Source: Marichromatium bheemlicum (GTDB taxonomy: Bacteria; Pseudomonadota; Gammaproteobacteria; Chromatiales; Chromatiaceae). Taken from it: a DNA stretch of 64,000 bases. Below the pieces are notes generated by a model. The model ran no database searches. It was not told the DNA's origin and saw nothing but the letters and a program-made list of their open reading frames with translations. Shown here one piece after another: positions 61,710 through 64,000 of the stretch (positions are counted from its first letter, which is position 1; each line of letters begins with the position of its first letter). The translations under genes and the position numbers were made by a program. Location of the stretch: positions 1 through 64,000 of the forward strand of contig NZ_JAAXKX010000006.1 in NCBI RefSeq assembly GCF_012276755.1, given 5' to 3'.

Positions 61710-63098
61710 ATGGTGACGCGAAAGATCGAGTCGATCAGCCCGGAGGAGCGCGACGCACTGCTCGCACCGGCCTATGCGCGGCGACGCATGCTGGAGGCGG
61801 TGCCGCGATACCGCCTGCCGGAGCACGAGATGGCCCCCGAGACGGCTCATGACCTGATCCACGACGAGCTGATGCTCGACGGCAACGCCCGACTCAATCT
61901 GGCCACCTTCGTCACCACCTGGATGGAGCCCCAGGCCGACCGGCTGATGGCCGAGTGCTTCGACAAGAACCTGATCGACAAGGACGAATACCCGCGCACC
62001 GCCGAGATCGAGGCGCGTTGCGTCAACATCGTCTCCGATCTCTTCCACGCCCCCGAGCAAGGGGTCGGCGCCTCGGCGATCGGTTCGAGCGAGGCGGTGA
62101 TGCTCGCCGGGATGGCGCTGAAGTGGCGCTGGCGGGCACGACGCCGCGCCCGCGGCGAGGACACCCATCGCCCCAACCTGATCCTCGGTGCCAACGTCCA
62201 GGTGGTGTGGGAGAAGTTCTGCCGTTACTGGGACGTCGAGCCACACTACATCCCGATGGAGAAGGGGCGCTATGTCATCACCCCGGAGGAGGTGATCGCT
62301 CGCACCAACGCCCGCACCATCGGCGTGGTCGCCATCCTCGGCACCACCTTCACCGGGGAGTACGAGCCGATCGAGGCCATCCATGCTGCGCTGGCGGCGC
62401 AGAACGCCACCACCGGCTGGGAGATCCCGATGCACGTCGACGCCGCCAGCGGCGGCTTCGTCGCCCCTTTCCTCGACCCCGAGCTGGTGTGGGACTTCCG
62501 CCTGCCGCTGGTCAAATCGATCAATGTCTCCGGACACAAGTACGGCCTGGTCTACCCCGGCGTCGGTTGGGTGGTGTGGCGCGGCCATGAGGACCTACCC
62601 GAGGCGCTGATCTTCCGGGTCAACTATCTCGGCGGCGACATGCCGACCTTCACCCTCAACTTCTCCCGCCCCGGCAACCAGGTGGTGGGCCAGTACTACA
62701 ACTTCCTGCGCCTGGGGCGCGCCGGCTACACCCAGGTGATGACGGCGCTGCGCGAGGTGGCCACGGCCCTGGCGCACGGCGTCGCCGACCTCGGCCCCTT
62801 CGAACTGGTCAGCGACGCCAGCACCATCCCGGTGTTCGCCTTCAAGCTGCGCGACGAGATCACCGACTACAGCGTCTTCGACATCTCCCACAAGCTGCGC
62901 GAGAGCGGCTGGCAGATACCCGCCTACACCATGCCCGAGCACGCCGAGTCGGTCGCGGTGCTGCGCGTGGTGGTACGCGAGGGCTTCAGCACCGACCTCG
63001 CCGAACAGCTGCTCGCCGATCTCGCCAAGGCCGTCGCCCACTTCGAGGGGGTGCGCGCGCACGACCCGGCGCCGCCCGCGCCCAACTTCACCCACTGA
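61710..63098 (+). CDS. gadB: glutamate decarboxylase (PLP-dependent)
   Basis: This 462-aa enzyme converts glutamate to GABA using pyridoxal phosphate. The PLP lysine is Lys277 in SINVSGHKYG, and the family motifs MHVDAASGGF and IGSSEAVMLAGMALKWRWR are present. I set the start at MVTRKIES behind a GGAGGGA site; a longer frame reads back into intergenic DNA. In other bacteria it serves acid resistance with a GABA antiporter. No antiporter gene is visible to the right within the window. Confidence 0.95.
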   Translation: MVTRKIESISPEERDALLAPAYARRRMLEAVPRYRLPEHEMAPETAHDLIHDELMLDGNARLNLATFVTTWMEPQADRLMAECFDKNLIDKDEYPRTAEIEARCVNIVSDLFHAPEQGVGASAIGSSEAVMLAGMALKWRWRARRRARGEDTHRPNLILGANVQVVWEKFCRYWDVEPHYIPMEKGRYVITPEEVIARTNARTIGVVAILGTTFTGEYEPIEAIHAALAAQNATTGWEIPMHVDAASGGFVAPFLDPELVWDFRLPLVKSINVSGHKYGLVYPGVGWVVWRGHEDLPEALIFRVNYLGGDMPTFTLNFSRPGNQVVGQYYNFLRLGRAGYTQVMTALREVATALAHGVADLGPFELVSDASTIPVFAFKLRDEITDYSVFDISHKLRESGWQIPAYTMPEHAESVAVLRVVVREGFSTDLAEQLLADLAKAVAHFEGVRAHDPAPPAPNFTH

Positions 63099-63105
63099 GG
63101 GCGCA

Positions 63106-63130
63106 CGCCGGGGCACGCTCGGCCCCGGCG
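63106..63130. terminator. bidirectional terminator-like hairpin between convergent genes
   Basis: CGCCGGGGC (63106-63114) and GCCCCGGCG (63122-63130) pair around a seven-base loop, between the gadB stop and the convergent hydrolase gene's stop. No U-tract is seen. Confidence 0.55.
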
Positions 63131-63137
63131 CACCGGC

Positions 63138-64000
63138 TCAGTCGCTGCCGGAGGCGTCCATGAAGGTGAAGGGCTCGGCGACGGTGAAGCGCGCGGCGGC
63201 GTTGCCGGCATAGACATAGCCGCCATCGACCGGCAGGGTCTTGACCTCTGCCCCGGGCGAGAAGTCGAGATCGTCGAGCGCGACCCAGAAGGTGTTGGGC
63301 GTGGTCGCCGAGGAGAAGTAATAGACCCGATTTTTCTGGTCGGCGGCCACCGACCACAGGGTCGAGGCGAGGTTGGGCTGCTGCGCGACGCTGATGCCCA
63401 ACGGCACCGAGACGGCGCGCTGCACCGAGAGCACCTGGGCGACGGCCTGGTTGGCATAGGTACGATTGGGCACGGCGTCGAGATAGTCGTTGTCGAGTGC
63501 CTTGGGCACCGCATCGAGCAGGAAGGAGGCGCGCGCATAGCGATCAGCGGCGCGCACCGTGCCGGGCAGGAAGGCCATACCACCGACCCCCTGCCAATAG
63601 GTATCGATCGCCAACTGCTCGGCATAGGGCGGCGAGTTGGTCATCACCCGGTACTCGGGGCCGTGATGGACAACCAGCTCGCCGTCGAGGTACTCGAGGA
63701 TCGCCGAATCGCCACTGGGGTCGGAGAGCGAGAGATGGAGCGCGGCGGGCTTGCCGTTGGGCAGATCCTTGGCGACCACCCGCAGCGGCTGCTCGGTCAG
63801 CCCCTGCACCGCCTCGGCGACGGTGGCATAGTTATCGAGCACGTACTGCGCCCAGAGCGCGATCGAGAGCGGCGGCAACGCGGCGTCCTCGCCGTAGTCG
63901 GACTCGGCCAGATAGAGCAAGTTGGCCACCAGCCCCTTCTCGTTCATGCCGTCACTGCTCGCCAAATCGTAGGACGAGACCACCAGGCTGCCGTACTTCG
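63138..64000 (-). CDS. choloylglycine-hydrolase-family (linear amide C-N hydrolase) protein, partial
   Basis: This gene runs off the right edge, so only the C-terminal 287 residues are visible. The segment KYGSLVVSSYDLASSDGMNEKGLVANLLYL is typical of the Ntn-fold choloylglycine hydrolase/penicillin acylase family. Later parts (VMTNSPPYAEQL, LPGTVRAADRYARASFLLDA, TLWSVAADQKNRVYYF) fit too. The catalytic N-terminal Cys would lie outside. In bacteria that do not meet bile, members cleave acyl amides, for example in quorum-signal or lipid turnover. The substrate is unknown. Confidence 0.85.
   Translation of the reverse strand, partial: KYGSLVVSSYDLASSDGMNEKGLVANLLYLAESDYGEDAALPPLSIALWAQYVLDNYATVAEAVQGLTEQPLRVVAKDLPNGKPAALHLSLSDPSGDSAILEYLDGELVVHHGPEYRVMTNSPPYAEQLAIDTYWQGVGGMAFLPGTVRAADRYARASFLLDAVPKALDNDYLDAVPNRTYANQAVAQVLSVQRAVSVPLGISVAQQPNLASTLWSVAADQKNRVYYFSSATTPNTFWVALDDLDFSPGAEVKTLPVDGGYVYAGNAAARFTVAEPFTFMDASGSD

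Overview
The window is GC-rich and coding-dense (roughly two thirds G+C by eye). It reads like a gammaproteobacterial chromosome, most likely a purple sulfur bacterium or close relative (Chromatiaceae). That placement is inferred from an alpha-carboxysome operon with form IA RuBisCO, a SulP transporter, a membrane pyrophosphatase and the general flavour of the proteins. No photosynthesis gene, rRNA or tRNA is visible, so the genus cannot be fixed.

Layout. (1) 0-5.4 kb: an RND efflux pump and its adaptor, divergent from a TetR repressor across a 34-bp palindrome, then a small RRM protein. (2) 5.5-10.3 kb: two methyl-accepting chemotaxis proteins. (3) 10.4-18.1 kb, + strand: nine tightly overlapping genes for an Mrp/MBH-like membrane complex with three antiporter-type subunits; the last is fused to a long Pro-Glu-Val repeat and a peptidoglycan-binding domain. 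(4) 18.1-27.4 kb, - strand: a RuBisCO small-subunit-like orphan, cbbL, cbbS, csoS2, csoSCA, csoS4A, csoS4B, two csoS1, a ferritin-like gene, a pterin-dehydratase-like gene, an unannotated 54-aa Pro/Arg-rich gene and cbbR. (5) 27.5-31.4 kb: a SulP transporter (candidate bicarbonate importer) and a K+-type membrane pyrophosphatase. Regions 3-5 together look like a CO2-concentrating island: inorganic-carbon uptake, carboxysome shell, RuBisCO and CbbR.

(6) 31.6-36.8 kb: housekeeping genes (pdxA, Gfo/Idh/MocA oxidoreductase, apaG, apaH, folA, CPBP protease). (7) 37-49.7 kb: an iron/heme island with several Fur-box-like sites. It holds exbB-exbD-exbD-tonB, a cytochrome c, a flavodoxin, an unusual P-type ATPase, an aldehyde-dehydrogenase-derived protein preceded by a 44-aa membrane peptide, hemP, a TonB-dependent receptor, a metal-sensor-like periplasmic protein, a DUF2325 protein and an HD-GYP protein. 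(8) 50-53.3 kb: asparagine synthetase and a glycosyltransferase. (9) 53.3-58 kb: an accessory island with an AT-rich orphan ParA, REP/RAYT transposase halves, an IS3 fragment and a hipBA toxin-antitoxin. (10) 58-64 kb: two secreted proteins of unclear role, a CrtO/CrtQ-like pair (carotenoid acyl- and glycosyltransferase), glutamate decarboxylase and a choloylglycine-hydrolase-family gene running off the right edge.

The strongest leads are the peptidoglycan-anchored antiporter-like subunit beside the carboxysome operon, the RuBisCO-small-subunit-like orphan upstream of cbbL, two small genes (54 and 44 aa) that length filters would miss, the truncated ALDH-like protein in the Fur/heme locus, and the CrtO/CrtQ pair.
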